Positions 1 through 6,244 of a stretch of DNA of 8,109 bases are shown here, one piece after another. The notes under the pieces were generated by a model, which was given only the letters and a program-made list of their open reading frames with translations, was not told the DNA's origin and made no database searches. Source of the DNA: Streptomycetaceae bacterium. GTDB taxonomy: Bacteria > Actinomycetota > Actinomycetes > Nanopelagicales > Nanopelagicaceae. The stretch spans positions 1 through 8,109 of the forward strand of contig JAIXYD010000171.1 of NCBI GenBank assembly GCA_027490415.1, given 5' to 3'. A program made the position numbers and the translations under genes. Numbering within the stretch: the first letter of the stretch is position 1; each line of letters starts with the position of its first letter.

Positions 1-69
1 GCATCAGCCATGGCGCTAGAAGATGCACTTACCTTTGGCTTACTGCGACAAGGACGAAAGCCCGAGTAA
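1..69 (+). CDS. 3' end of an unidentified gene (partial)
   Basis: Frame 1 is open from the window edge to a TAA at 67-69 and gives 22 residues, ending LTFGLLRQGRKPE. The fragment is too short for a family call and shows no recognisable motif. In many Actinobacteria the gene immediately upstream of xerC in this block is dprA (DNA processing protein), so a DprA C-terminus is a reasonable guess from synteny. However, the tail does not obviously look like the usual DprA winged-helix end. It stops only 9 bases before the xerC start, so the two are probably read together or coupled. The basis is open frame and position only; function is unassigned. Confidence 0.6.
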   Translation, partial: ASAMALEDALTFGLLRQGRKPE

Positions 70-78
70 CCTTGCTCC
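67..78 (+). promoter_or_regulatory. Possible leaderless -10 element for xerC
   Basis: TAACCT at 67-72 fits the minimal TANNNT actinobacterial -10 pattern. It ends 6 bases before the xerC ATG, the spacing expected if transcription starts on the A of the start codon. Its TA comes from the stop codon of the preceding gene. No Shine-Dalgarno sequence is visible before xerC. The match to TATAAT is poor (3 of 6) and there is no clear -35, so this rests mainly on position. Confidence 0.25.
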
Positions 79-993
79 ATGAGTCATGAGATCGAAAAGA
101 TACGTGACGACTTTGCTTTTCACTTGGAGCGCGAACGAAACCTATCTGTTCATACGATTCGCGCTTACCTCGGTGATCTTGATAGCTTGATCGAACATCT
201 AAAGACTCTCAAAGTTACAAACCTCCCAGATCTATCTTTGGCACACATTCGTTCTTGGCTTGCTAATCAACAAGTTAAAGGGGGAGCGCGCACGACTCTC
301 TCGCGTCGAGCAGTCTCTATTCGTATCTTTACTAAATGGGCCCACAAGAAGGGTCATCTCACAAGTGATGTGGGAATTTCTCTGGCCACTCCAAAGGGAC
401 ATCGCACACTTCCTGAAGTACTTACGGTTGCGGATGCCTCGCTTGCGATGGATGCGCTAGAGACTCGAGTGGGCGAGGAAGAAGGACCGCTTGCGGTTCG
501 CGATCTAGCGATTTTAGAAGTTCTCTATGCCACCGGTGCACGAGTATCAGAGCTATGCGGATTAGATTTTCCAGATATTGATTACACGCGAAATACAATT
601 CGTGTATTAGGTAAAGGAAATAAAGAACGCACAATTCCGCTTGGCAATCCAGCGATGAAGGCGCTCGATACTTGGATCAAGAGTGCTCGTCCGCTCATTG
701 CTTCAGATAAATCTGGGACAGCCGTTTTCCTAGGAGCCCGTGGAAAACGAATTGATCAGCGCACGGTGCGCACAATTGTTTATGAAGCGTTGTCAGCCCT
801 TGAAGGCGTAGAGCGAATGGGTCCACATGGACTTCGACATTCTGCTGCCACCCATCTATTGGAAGGCGGGGCAGATTTGCGAACAGTCCAAGAAATCTTG
901 GGCCATGCATCTTTAGCAACCACTCAGATCTACACCCACGTATCTACTGAGAGGCTGCAAAAAGCCTTCAAACAGGCCCATCCGCGCGCTTGA
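79..993 (+). CDS. xerC: Tyrosine recombinase XerC
   Basis: Site-specific tyrosine recombinase of 304 aa, the usual XerC/XerD length, which resolves chromosome dimers at dif together with a partner Xer protein and the FtsK translocase. The N-terminal SAM-like DNA-binding domain covers about residues 5-95 (the HTIRAYLGDL region near 25-34). The catalytic domain runs from about 115 to the end. The full catalytic set is visible: R155 in ATGARVSEL, K179 in LGKGNKERT, H250 and R253 in the HGLRH box, H276 in EILGH, and the nucleophile Y285 in IYTHV. The ATG at 79 gives the normal N-terminus but has no good Shine-Dalgarno; it follows the previous stop by 9 bases. Position before rpsB is the actinobacterial xerC location, which favours housekeeping XerC over a phage or integron integrase. 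XerC and XerD are hard to separate by sequence alone, so the symbol leans on synteny. Confidence 0.93.
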   Translation: MSHEIEKIRDDFAFHLERERNLSVHTIRAYLGDLDSLIEHLKTLKVTNLPDLSLAHIRSWLANQQVKGGARTTLSRRAVSIRIFTKWAHKKGHLTSDVGISLATPKGHRTLPEVLTVADASLAMDALETRVGEEEGPLAVRDLAILEVLYATGARVSELCGLDFPDIDYTRNTIRVLGKGNKERTIPLGNPAMKALDTWIKSARPLIASDKSGTAVFLGARGKRIDQRTVRTIVYEALSALEGVERMGPHGLRHSAATHLLEGGADLRTVQEILGHASLATTQIYTHVSTERLQKAFKQAHPRA

Positions 994-1006
994 TCGCGGG
1001 GATTTT
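982..1006 (+). terminator. Weak candidate terminator at the end of xerC
   Basis: CCGCG (982-986) and CGCGG (995-999) form a 5-bp GC helix around an 8-base loop that contains the xerC stop codon. A short TTTT run follows at 1003-1006. The stem is short and the U-run is brief, so efficiency would be low. It lies just upstream of the proposed rpsB promoter, where separation of the two transcripts would make sense. Confidence 0.25.
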
Positions 1007-1030
1007 GCACCCTTTTTACTCAGGTAGAAT
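1003..1030 (+). promoter_or_regulatory. Probable rpsB-tsf promoter
   Basis: TAGAAT at 1025-1030 matches the TATAAT -10 consensus at 5 of 6 positions. A T-rich TTTTGC lies 16 bases upstream (1003-1008) as a weak -35. Start of transcription would fall near 1037-1038, two or three bases before the first hairpin of the leader at 1040. That gives a leader of about 204 bases before the rpsB ATG. It is the best -10 match in the only long gap of the window. The -35 is poor, as is common in actinobacterial promoters. Confidence 0.5.
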
Positions 1031-1036
1031 TTCGCC

Positions 1037-1241
1037 CAGCACCGGTCCACAAGATCGGTGACTTCTCAGCACTTATTCATGAATTGCTTTGCAAGGAATG
1101 AAAGCCACTTCGGTCTGATGTCACAAGCATCAGTCGGCGTTGTAAGTGCGACGGACTTAACAAAGCGTTAAGTCATAAACCGAGCAGATTTTCTGCGAGT
1201 GCTTCTGCGCGCGCATGCAAAATCTAAAAAGGAGTGCCGTC
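1037..1241 (+). promoter_or_regulatory. Structured 5' leader of rpsB, candidate S2 autoregulatory RNA
   Basis: This stretch has no gene but holds a string of helices. Hairpin 1 pairs 1040-1047 with 1053-1060 (8 bp, one G-U, loop CACAA). Hairpin 2 pairs 1076-1080 with 1098-1102 and 1084-1087 with 1091-1094, separated by a GAA/GGA internal loop. Hairpin 3 has an outer stem 1106-1110/1144-1148 and an inner stem 1115-1121/1127-1133, again with loop CACAA. Hairpin 4 pairs GACTTAAC 1154-1161 with GTTAAGTC 1167-1174 (8 perfect bp). Hairpin 5 pairs GCAGA 1184-1188 with TCTGC 1192-1196. Autoregulation of rpsB-tsf by S2 through a leader RNA is established in gammaproteobacteria; that this leader does the same is inference. 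A protein-binding or other cis-regulatory role is likely from structure density alone. I do not recognise a named riboswitch. Confidence 0.5.
1229..1234 (+). promoter_or_regulatory. Ribosome binding site of rpsB, fixes the start
   Basis: AAGGAG lies 7 bases before the ATG at 1242. It decides against an in-frame ATG at 1215, which has no such site and would add nine residues not seen in S2 proteins. The preceding bases AAAATCT (1219-1225) can pair with AGATTTT at 1186-1192, so access to this site may depend on how the leader folds. Confidence 0.85.
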
Positions 1242-2042
1242 ATGGCAGGAGTAACAATGCGTGAACTCCTCGACAGTGGAGTCCATTTTGGACATCAGAC
1301 ACGTCGATGGAACCCAAAGATGAAGCGTTTCATTTTCACAGAGCGCAATGGCATCTACATCATCGATATTCAGCAATCACTTGCTTTGATCGATCAGGCG
1401 TATGCCTTCGTAAAAGATACAGTTGCAAAGGGTGGCCACGTTCTATTCGTTGGCACAAAGAAGCAAGCTCACCAGCCAATCATTCAGCAGGCTGCACGCG
1501 TTGGTATGCCAACCGTGACAGAGCGCTGGTTGGGTGGAATGCTCACCAACTTCCCAACTGTGTACAAGCGTATTCAGCGTCTTAAGGAGCTTGAAGCTCT
1601 TGAGACAGCTAACGACATGTTGCTTACAAAGAAAGAACTTCTTGTTCTTCGTCGTGAGCGCGAAAAACTTCACAAGAACCTCGACGGTATCCGTCACATG
1701 ACTAAGTTGCCTTCAGCAATTTGGGTTGTCGATACCAAGAAGGAGCACTTGGCAGTACAGGAAGCGAAGAAGCTAGGTATTCCAGTTATCGCAATCCTTG
1801 ATACCAACTGTGATCCAGATGAAGTTGATTACAAGATTCCAGGCAACGATGATGCAATCCGCTCCATCGAATTGCTCACACGCGTTATTACAGATGCAAT
1901 TGCAGAAGGCCTCAAGGCTCGTACAACTACTTCTTCAGCTGATGTGAAGCCAGCTGCAGTCGCTGAAGCAACTGCAGCAGATCTTGAGAACCAGATCCTT
2001 GCAGCAGCTCCAGATGCACCAGCAGAGACACCGGAGGCGTAA
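1242..2042 (+). CDS. rpsB: 30S ribosomal protein S2 (uS2)
   Basis: Ribosomal protein of the small subunit, bound near the head-body junction and needed for S1 docking in bacteria that have S1. The product is 266 aa from the ATG at 1242, starting [20 protein letters not shown], the canonical S2 opening that includes the first family signature. The [13 protein letters not shown] segment (30-42), [11 protein letters not shown] (94-104) and the second signature (P157-P181) are all present. The middle coiled-coil insertion is at about 105-148. Beyond about residue 230 there is an Ala-rich acidic tail of low complexity, common in actinobacterial S2. The start is set by a strong AAGGAG and by homology. 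tsf follows after 3 bases, with its ribosome binding site inside the last rpsB codons, so the pair is translated as a unit, as in most bacteria. Confidence 0.98.
   Translation: MAGVTMRELLDSGVHFGHQTRRWNPKMKRFIFTERNGIYIIDIQQSLALIDQAYAFVKDTVAKGGHVLFVGTKKQAHQPIIQQAARVGMPTVTERWLGGMLTNFPTVYKRIQRLKELEALETANDMLLTKKELLVLRREREKLHKNLDGIRHMTKLPSAIWVVDTKKEHLAVQEAKKLGIPVIAILDTNCDPDEVDYKIPGNDDAIRSIELLTRVITDAIAEGLKARTTTSSADVKPAAVAEATAADLENQILAAAPDAPAETPEA
2033..2037 (+). promoter_or_regulatory. Ribosome binding site of tsf inside rpsB
   Basis: GGAGG lies 8 bases before the TTG at 2046 and is embedded in the last codons of rpsB. It supports TTG as the true start, and it means ribosomes finishing rpsB uncover the tsf site. 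Confidence 0.85.
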
Positions 2043-2045
2043 CAA

Positions 2046-2873
2046 TTGGCTAACTACACAGCAGATGATGTAAAGCGTCTTCGCGAAGCAACTGCAGCAG
2101 GAATGCTCGATTGCAAGAAGGCTCTCGATGAAGCGGATGGCGACTACGACAAGGCCCTTGACATCATTCGTGTTAAGGGACTTAAGGGCGTTACAAAGCG
2201 CGAAGGTCGACTTACTTCAAACGGTCTAGTTGTTGCTCGTGTTTCAGGTGACTTGGGCGTAATGCTCGAACTTAACTGTGAGACAGACTTCGTTGCAAAG
2301 GGTGAGCGCTTTATCGCACTTGGCGATGAACTTGTTGATCATTTGCAGGCTGCCAAGAGTGCAGATGTTGAAGCATTTCTAGCCTCAACAATGTCTAATG
2401 GCAAGACTGTTCAAGCTGTTCTCGATGAAGGCAATGCAACAATGGGCGAGAAGATCGAAGTTCGCAACGTTGCAGTGATTGAAGGCCCAGTTGGTCTCTA
2501 CCTTCACAAGACAAGCCCAGATCTTCCACCACAGGTTGGCGTTCTCGTCGCCCTTGCAAAGGAAGCTGTAGAAGTTGGCAAGGATGTTGCACAACACATC
2601 GCAGCTTTCGCACCAAAGTTTGTTCATCGCGATGATGTGCCTGCAGATTTGATCGAAAACGAGCGCCGTGTTGCTGAGGCAACAGCTCGTGAAGAGGGTA
2701 AGCCAGAGGCTGCTCTTTCAAAGATCATCGAAGGTCGCGTCACCGGATTCGTCAAGGAAGTTAGCTTGCTCGAGCAGGCATTCGCGAAGGATGCCAAGAA
2801 GACCGTTCAGCAAATCCTTGATGAGGCAGGAACCGCCGTCAAGAAGTTCCACCGTTTCCGCGTAGGTCAGTAG
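2046..2873 (+). CDS. tsf: Elongation factor Ts
   Basis: Guanine nucleotide exchange factor that releases GDP from EF-Tu in the cytoplasm during translation elongation. The product is 275 aa. The N-terminal UBA-like domain (about 1-55) carries signature 1, [16 protein letters not shown] at 12-27. The core carries signature 2, [11 protein letters not shown] at 75-85, in which D81 and F82 correspond to the EF-Tu-contacting Asp-Phe pair known from E. coli. Two exchange-domain subdomains and the C-terminal helix follow. The start codon is TTG rather than ATG. It is chosen because GGAGG is 8 bases upstream and [14 protein letters not shown] is the standard EF-Ts N-terminus. It is preceded by rpsB with a 3-base gap and followed by pyrH after 50 bases. 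Nothing appears truncated or unusual beyond the start codon. Confidence 0.98.
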   Translation: MANYTADDVKRLREATAAGMLDCKKALDEADGDYDKALDIIRVKGLKGVTKREGRLTSNGLVVARVSGDLGVMLELNCETDFVAKGERFIALGDELVDHLQAAKSADVEAFLASTMSNGKTVQAVLDEGNATMGEKIEVRNVAVIEGPVGLYLHKTSPDLPPQVGVLVALAKEAVEVGKDVAQHIAAFAPKFVHRDDVPADLIENERRVAEATAREEGKPEAALSKIIEGRVTGFVKEVSLLEQAFAKDAKKTVQQILDEAGTAVKKFHRFRVGQ

Positions 2874-2876
2874 ACT
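2871..2876 (+). promoter_or_regulatory. Possible -10 element for pyrH
   Basis: TAGACT overlaps the tsf stop codon and fits TANNNT; the same hexamer precedes the DinB-like gene at 6232. A start near 2883 would give pyrH its own transcript with a leader of about 40 bases ending in the hairpin at 2912-2962. No convincing -35 is present, and read-through from rpsB-tsf is equally possible. Confidence 0.25.
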
Positions 2877-2911
2877 TCACGCACAAGATTCATAAAGCTT
2901 TACAAAAGCGA

Positions 2912-2962
2912 GAGGAGCACCCAATGCCCGGTACAAGAGGTTCGTATCGGCGGGTGCTCCTT
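2912..2962 (+). promoter_or_regulatory. RNA hairpin enclosing the pyrH ribosome binding site and start
   Basis: AGGAGCACCC (2913-2922) is perfectly complementary to GGGTGCTCCT (2952-2961), ten base pairs, with a flanking G-U at 2912/2962. Inside, 2928-2934 can pair with 2944-2950 (seven pairs, one G-U) around a 9-base loop. The Shine-Dalgarno is in the 5' arm and the ATG at 2924 is in the internal bulge, so the folded form should block initiation. The 3' arm lies in pyrH codons 10-13. Confidence 0.55.
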
Positions 2963-3646
2963 AAGCTTTCCGGAGAAGTTTTCGGTGGCGAAAAAGGAAT
3001 CGGTGTTGATCCCGATGTTTTGGCAGATGTTGCAAAACAAATTAGCGCAGTAGTTCGCGAAGGTGTCCAGATTGCCATCGTTGTTGGTGGCGGTAACTTC
3101 TTCAGAGGCGCCGAACTTTCAGAACGTGGCATGGAACGCTCACGAGCTGACTACATGGGAATGCTCGGAACAGTAATGAACTGTCTTGCACTCCAAGATT
3201 TTCTTGAGAAAGAGGGCGTTGATACTCGCGTACAAACTGCAATCACCATGGGACAAGTTGCAGAACCATATGTTCCACGCCGCGCTATTCGTCACCTTGA
3301 AAAGGGTCGCGTTGTAATTTTTGGTGCCGGAGCTGGAATGCCATTCTTCACAACAGATACAGTTGCAGCACAACGTGCACTCGAAGTAGGTGCAGAAGCG
3401 CTCCTACTAGCCAAGAGCGGAGTCGATGGTGTCTACAGCGCCGATCCGCGTAAAGATTCAACTGCAACAAAGTACGACTCGATTTCTTACGATGAAGTAC
3501 TCCAGAAGTCTTTGGCAGTTGCAGATGCCGCAGCATTTAGCCTCTGTCGCGAAAACTCACTTCCGATCGTGGTCTTTGATTTGATGACTGCAGGAAATAT
3601 CGGCCGCGCAGTTCGTGGCGAAAAGATTGGAACACTCGTCGCATAA
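2924..3646 (+). CDS. pyrH: Uridylate (UMP) kinase
   Basis: Phosphorylates UMP to UDP with ATP, the committed step from de novo or salvaged UMP to all pyrimidine nucleotides; a cytoplasmic hexamer of the amino acid kinase fold in bacteria. The product is 240 aa, the normal length. Motifs seen in order are LLKLSGE (12-18, phosphate-binding lysine), [10 protein letters not shown] (53-62, UMP/phosphate loop), RADYMGML (74-81, with the conserved Asp of the UMP site), [13 protein letters not shown] (134-146) and [10 protein letters not shown] (166-175, nucleotide site). The ATG at 2924 is supported by AGAGGAG 6 bases upstream (2911-2917). That site is buried in a 10-bp hairpin, which is unusual and suggests translational control. 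Codons 9 and 10 are CGG CGG, whereas most Arg in the neighbouring genes is CGT or CGC; their G residues form part of the helix. It lies between tsf and frr, as in most bacteria. Confidence 0.98.
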   Translation: MPGTRGSYRRVLLKLSGEVFGGEKGIGVDPDVLADVAKQISAVVREGVQIAIVVGGGNFFRGAELSERGMERSRADYMGMLGTVMNCLALQDFLEKEGVDTRVQTAITMGQVAEPYVPRRAIRHLEKGRVVIFGAGAGMPFFTTDTVAAQRALEVGAEALLLAKSGVDGVYSADPRKDSTATKYDSISYDEVLQKSLAVADAAAFSLCRENSLPIVVFDLMTAGNIGRAVRGEKIGTLVA

Positions 3647-3680
3647 GCGATGAGTTGATACCTTGATAGATATACGAACG

Positions 3681-3687
3681 GGACGGA
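3681..3687 (+). promoter_or_regulatory. Weak ribosome binding site of frr
   Basis: GGACGGA sits 7 bases before the ATG at 3695 and is a partial Shine-Dalgarno match. The start itself is secure from homology. Confidence 0.4.
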
Positions 3688-3694
3688 AATAGCC

Positions 3695-4258
3695 ATGGCA
3701 GATGTAGCAACGCTCTTAGCCGATGCTGAGTCAAAGATGAATAAGGCAGTCGAAGTTGCAAAAGATGACTTTGGAGCTATTCGTACCGGCCGTGCCCACC
3801 CGGCGATGTTTAACAAGATCATGGTCGATTACTACGGAACGTACACAGCGTTATCTCAGCTCGCATCAATTCAGATTCCTGAATCTCGCATGGCAATCAT
3901 CTCGCCCTTCGATAAAGGTGCGATGTCTTCTATTGAAAAGGCTATTCGTGACTCAGATTTAGGTGTGAACCCACAAACTGATGGCGTTGTAATTCGCGTT
4001 AACTTCCCACAACTCACTGAAGAGCGTCGCAAGGATTACATCAAGGTTGCAAAAACCAAGGCCGAAGATTCAAAGATTTCTATGCGCAATATTCGCCGTA
4101 GCGCAAAAGAAGCTATGGAGAAGTTAGAAAAAGATGGAGATATCGGAAAAGACGATCTCGCCCGTGGTGAGAAAGAGCTCGAGAAGATCACTGCAGATCA
4201 TGTGGCGAAAATTGATGAATTACTCAAGCATAAGGAGACCGAACTTCTAGAGGTCTAG
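3695..4258 (+). CDS. frr: Ribosome recycling factor
   Basis: With EF-G, splits the post-termination 70S complex so that subunits can be reused; a tRNA-shaped cytoplasmic protein. The product is 187 aa against a typical 185. Domain I, the three-helix bundle, is formed by about 1-30 and 105-187; domain II, the beta/alpha insertion, by about 31-104. Conserved stretches include AIRTGRAHPAMF (28-39), YYGTYTALSQLASI (46-59), IISPFDKGAMSSIEKAI (68-84), VNFPQLTEERRKD (102-114) and RNIRRSAKEAMEK (131-143), the arginine cluster that contacts 23S rRNA. It is separated from pyrH by 48 bases, which contain two copies of TTGATA but no placed -10. There is nothing odd in the protein. cdsA follows after 17 bases. 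Confidence 0.98.
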   Translation: MADVATLLADAESKMNKAVEVAKDDFGAIRTGRAHPAMFNKIMVDYYGTYTALSQLASIQIPESRMAIISPFDKGAMSSIEKAIRDSDLGVNPQTDGVVIRVNFPQLTEERRKDYIKVAKTKAEDSKISMRNIRRSAKEAMEKLEKDGDIGKDDLARGEKELEKITADHVAKIDELLKHKETELLEV

Positions 4259-4263
4259 AGTTC

Positions 4264-4275
4264 AATAATCTTCTC
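4264..4275 (+). promoter_or_regulatory. Possible leaderless -10 element for cdsA
   Basis: AATAAT at 4264-4269 matches TATAAT at 5 of 6 positions and ends 6 bases before the GTG at 4276. That is where a -10 should lie if the transcript begins at the start codon. No Shine-Dalgarno is present in the 17-base gap after frr. Just upstream is a direct repeat of TCTAGAG (4246-4252 and 4254-4260) at the frr stop. There is no clear -35. Confidence 0.35.
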
Positions 4276-5121
4276 GTGAGCGATCTCCATTCATTTAACG
4301 AAGCAATTAATGCTCGGGCAGGTCGCAAACTTCTTCCCTCGATCGCAGTCGGCTTAAGCCTCATCGCTTTAATTTGGCTATCCCTGGCCTTCGAGCGCAC
4401 AGCCTTTGCATTTTTGGTCGCACTTGCTCTCGTTCTTGCTACAAAAGAGTTATCGGCAGCGTTGACCTCTGTGGGATTTGTTAATTCATTCCGGACCTTG
4501 GCAGTTGCTGCAGTCTCCATCTCACTGTCAACGTGGTTTGCAGGTATCAATGGCCTTGTTGTTTCAATGGCGGCAGCGTTTACTCTGATTCTCCTTCTTT
4601 CCCTGCGGCATGGCACGGAGAATTTTGTTAAGCGTGCGAGCTCAACAGGTCTGGCACTTCTTTATCTACCATTCCTTGGCGGATTCATTATCTTGATCGC
4701 TCGCCCAAGCAATGGTCTTGCTGCAGTAATGACATTTTTAGTCTTGATAGGTTGCAACGACACGTTCGGCTACATCGTCGGTGTTCTGATTGGTAAGCAC
4801 CGACTTGCACCAACAATTAGCCCCAAGAAATCCATTGAAGGTCTCATCGGTTCGCTGATAGCAACCACAGTCGGTGGTGCGATCGCATTTCACTACATCC
4901 TCAACAACGATTGGCGCTACGGCGCAGCAGCTGGATTGCTGACCGTGATTACCGCAACATCAGGTGATCTCATTGAAAGCGCTATCAAGCGCGATATGTC
5001 ACTCAAAGATATGGGCAATCTTTTGCCAGGCCACGGTGGCGTTTTAGATCGCATCGACTCCGCAATTTTTTCAGCCCCTGCCATGTATATGGCACTTGAA
5101 CTCGTGAAGCGTCTTTCATGA
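4276..5121 (+). CDS. cdsA: Phosphatidate cytidylyltransferase (CDP-diglyceride synthetase)
   Basis: Integral membrane enzyme that makes CDP-diacylglycerol from phosphatidic acid and CTP, the precursor of phosphatidylglycerol, cardiolipin and phosphatidylinositol. The product is 281 aa with a short polar N-terminus and about seven or eight hydrophobic segments (roughly 20-38, 42-62, 73-90, 92-110, 122-141, 148-172, 188-210, 215-230). The C-terminal CdsA signature spans S235-D261, with K238, R239, K244, D245, the PGHGG at 251-255 and DRID at 258-261. Upstream D162 and SPKKS (182-186) are also typical. The start is GTG at 4276: an in-frame TAA at 4231 and the lack of any other start codon in between force this choice. 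There is no Shine-Dalgarno, so initiation may be leaderless or coupled to frr. The last four bases overlap rlmN (ATGA). Confidence 0.95.
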   Translation: MSDLHSFNEAINARAGRKLLPSIAVGLSLIALIWLSLAFERTAFAFLVALALVLATKELSAALTSVGFVNSFRTLAVAAVSISLSTWFAGINGLVVSMAAAFTLILLLSLRHGTENFVKRASSTGLALLYLPFLGGFIILIARPSNGLAAVMTFLVLIGCNDTFGYIVGVLIGKHRLAPTISPKKSIEGLIGSLIATTVGGAIAFHYILNNDWRYGAAAGLLTVITATSGDLIESAIKRDMSLKDMGNLLPGHGGVLDRIDSAIFSAPAMYMALELVKRLS

Positions 5122-6230
5122 CCGAGATCAAGTTGATTTTCGATGAGCCTGTACAGAAGAAGAAGGCGCCTAAACATCTAGCTGACCTCTCTCCAGCTGA
5201 ACGCAAAGAGTGGGCAAAAGAGCTCGGGTTCCAACCTTTCCGAGCTTCCCAAGTTGCAACTCATTACTTCACGCACTTATCAAACTCTCCTGAACAGTGG
5301 AGCGATATCCCGGCAGATCAGCGTCAAGAAATTGCTGACGCGCTAACTCCGCAACTCATTGAATTGGTTACCACTCGCACAACCGATGGAGGCATGACTC
5401 GTAAAGATTTGTGGAAGCTCCATGATGGAACTCTCGTCGAATCTGTTTTGATGCGTTATACCGATCGCGTTACAGTCTGTATCTCTTCTCAAGCTGGTTG
5501 CGGAATGAACTGTCCGTTCTGCGCCACAGGACAAGCAGGACTCACTCGAAATCTGACAGCGGGTGAGATCACCGCACAGATTGTTGCTGCAGCGCGAGCT
5601 TGTGCCGAAGGTGAACTGCCTGGCGGTCCTACGCGTCTTTCCAACATTGTCTTCATGGGAATGGGGGAGCCTCTAGCAAATTACAACGCAGTGGTGCGCA
5701 CCTTGCGCAACATCACAGATCCAAACCCAGATGGATTAGGAATAAGTGCTCGCTCAGTAACTGTATCTACTGTCGGTCTTGTTAACGGCATTGAAAAGTT
5801 AATGGATGAAGGAATCAACTGCACCTTAGCTGTTTCACTCCACACACCCGATGATGAACTTCGCAATACGTTGGTGCCCATTAATAATCGCTTTAATGTG
5901 CGTGAAGTTTTAGCTGCCGCCGATGCCTACGAGAAGAAGACTGGGCGTAGATATTCAATCGAGTACGCACTCATTCGCGACATTAACGATCAATCATGGC
6001 GCTCTGACCTACTCGGCCGCCTTCTGAAGAGTCGCAACGCTCATGTGAACTTAATTCCACTCAACCCAACACCAGGTTCTAAATGGACGGCATCCCGTCG
6101 TGAGGATGAGGCCGAGTTTGTGCGTATTTTGGAGAGTTATGGCGTTCCGGTCACAGTTCGAGATACCCGTGGTCGTGAGATCGATGGCGCATGCGGACAA
6201 TTAGCCGCTGCCGAAAAAGGTAAAGAATAA
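5118..6230 (+). CDS. rlmN: Dual-specificity RNA methyltransferase RlmN (23S rRNA A2503 / tRNA A37, C2)
   Basis: Radical SAM enzyme that methylates C2 of adenine 2503 in 23S rRNA, and in E. coli also A37 of some tRNAs, affecting decoding fidelity and the peptide exit tunnel. The product is 370 aa. The [4Fe-4S] cysteines are C128, C132 and C135 (CGMNCPFC). C358 in GACGQL corresponds to the methyl-carrying cysteine, and C121 aligns with the E. coli catalytic C118 by its offset from the cluster. GMGEPLANY (181-189) is the SAM-binding GGE-like motif, followed by STVGLVNGI (217-225), [11 protein letters not shown] (240-250) and LIPLNPTPG (312-320). Having both catalytic cysteines makes this a working RlmN; RlmN and Cfr are close relatives, but gene context and the ordinary residues favour RlmN. 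ATG 5118 overlaps the cdsA stop in an ATGA arrangement, indicating coupled translation. Confidence 0.96.
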   Translation: MTEIKLIFDEPVQKKKAPKHLADLSPAERKEWAKELGFQPFRASQVATHYFTHLSNSPEQWSDIPADQRQEIADALTPQLIELVTTRTTDGGMTRKDLWKLHDGTLVESVLMRYTDRVTVCISSQAGCGMNCPFCATGQAGLTRNLTAGEITAQIVAAARACAEGELPGGPTRLSNIVFMGMGEPLANYNAVVRTLRNITDPNPDGLGISARSVTVSTVGLVNGIEKLMDEGINCTLAVSLHTPDDELRNTLVPINNRFNVREVLAAADAYEKKTGRRYSIEYALIRDINDQSWRSDLLGRLLKSRNAHVNLIPLNPTPGSKWTASRREDEAEFVRILESYGVPVTVRDTRGREIDGACGQLAAAEKGKE

Positions 6231-6231
6231 G

Positions 6232-6244
6232 TAGACTCGCATCC
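6232..6244 (+). promoter_or_regulatory. Possible leaderless -10 element for the DinB-like gene
   Basis: TAGACT at 6232-6237 fits TANNNT and ends 7 bases before the ATG at 6245, placing transcription start at or next to the A of the start codon. No Shine-Dalgarno is visible in the 14-base gap after rlmN. This would begin a new unit separate from the housekeeping block. Confidence 0.4.

Noticed and set aside
79..993. XerC as a sign of an integrated mobile element
   Set aside because: Gene context is the conserved chromosomal one, composition matches the neighbours, and there are no flanking repeats, cargo or attachment-like sites.
1154..1174. Perfect 8-bp inverted repeat as a terminator
   Set aside because: It is AT-rich in the upper stem and not followed by a T-run; it fits better as part of the rpsB leader.
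1215..1241. Longer rpsB start at the in-frame ATG 1215
   Set aside because: It has no ribosome binding site and would add nine residues absent from S2 proteins; ATG 1242 has AAGGAG at ideal spacing and the standard N-terminus.
3655..3668. Two TTGATA copies before frr as -35 elements
   Set aside because: No -10-like hexamer occurs at 16-18 bases from either copy; TATACG at 3671 is far too close.
3487..3822. 111-residue minus-strand open frame across the pyrH-frr junction
   Set aside because: It is a mirror of two well-established genes, with no motif of its own.
4246..4260. Direct repeat TCTAGAG at the frr stop
   Set aside because: It is seven bases, single-base spacing and partly coding; too short to support an operator or attachment site.
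4224..4616. 130-residue open frame on the minus strand
   Set aside because: It lies antisense to the frr end and cdsA start, has low-complexity Ala/Thr/Arg composition and no recognisable domain, and the opposite strand is a certain gene.
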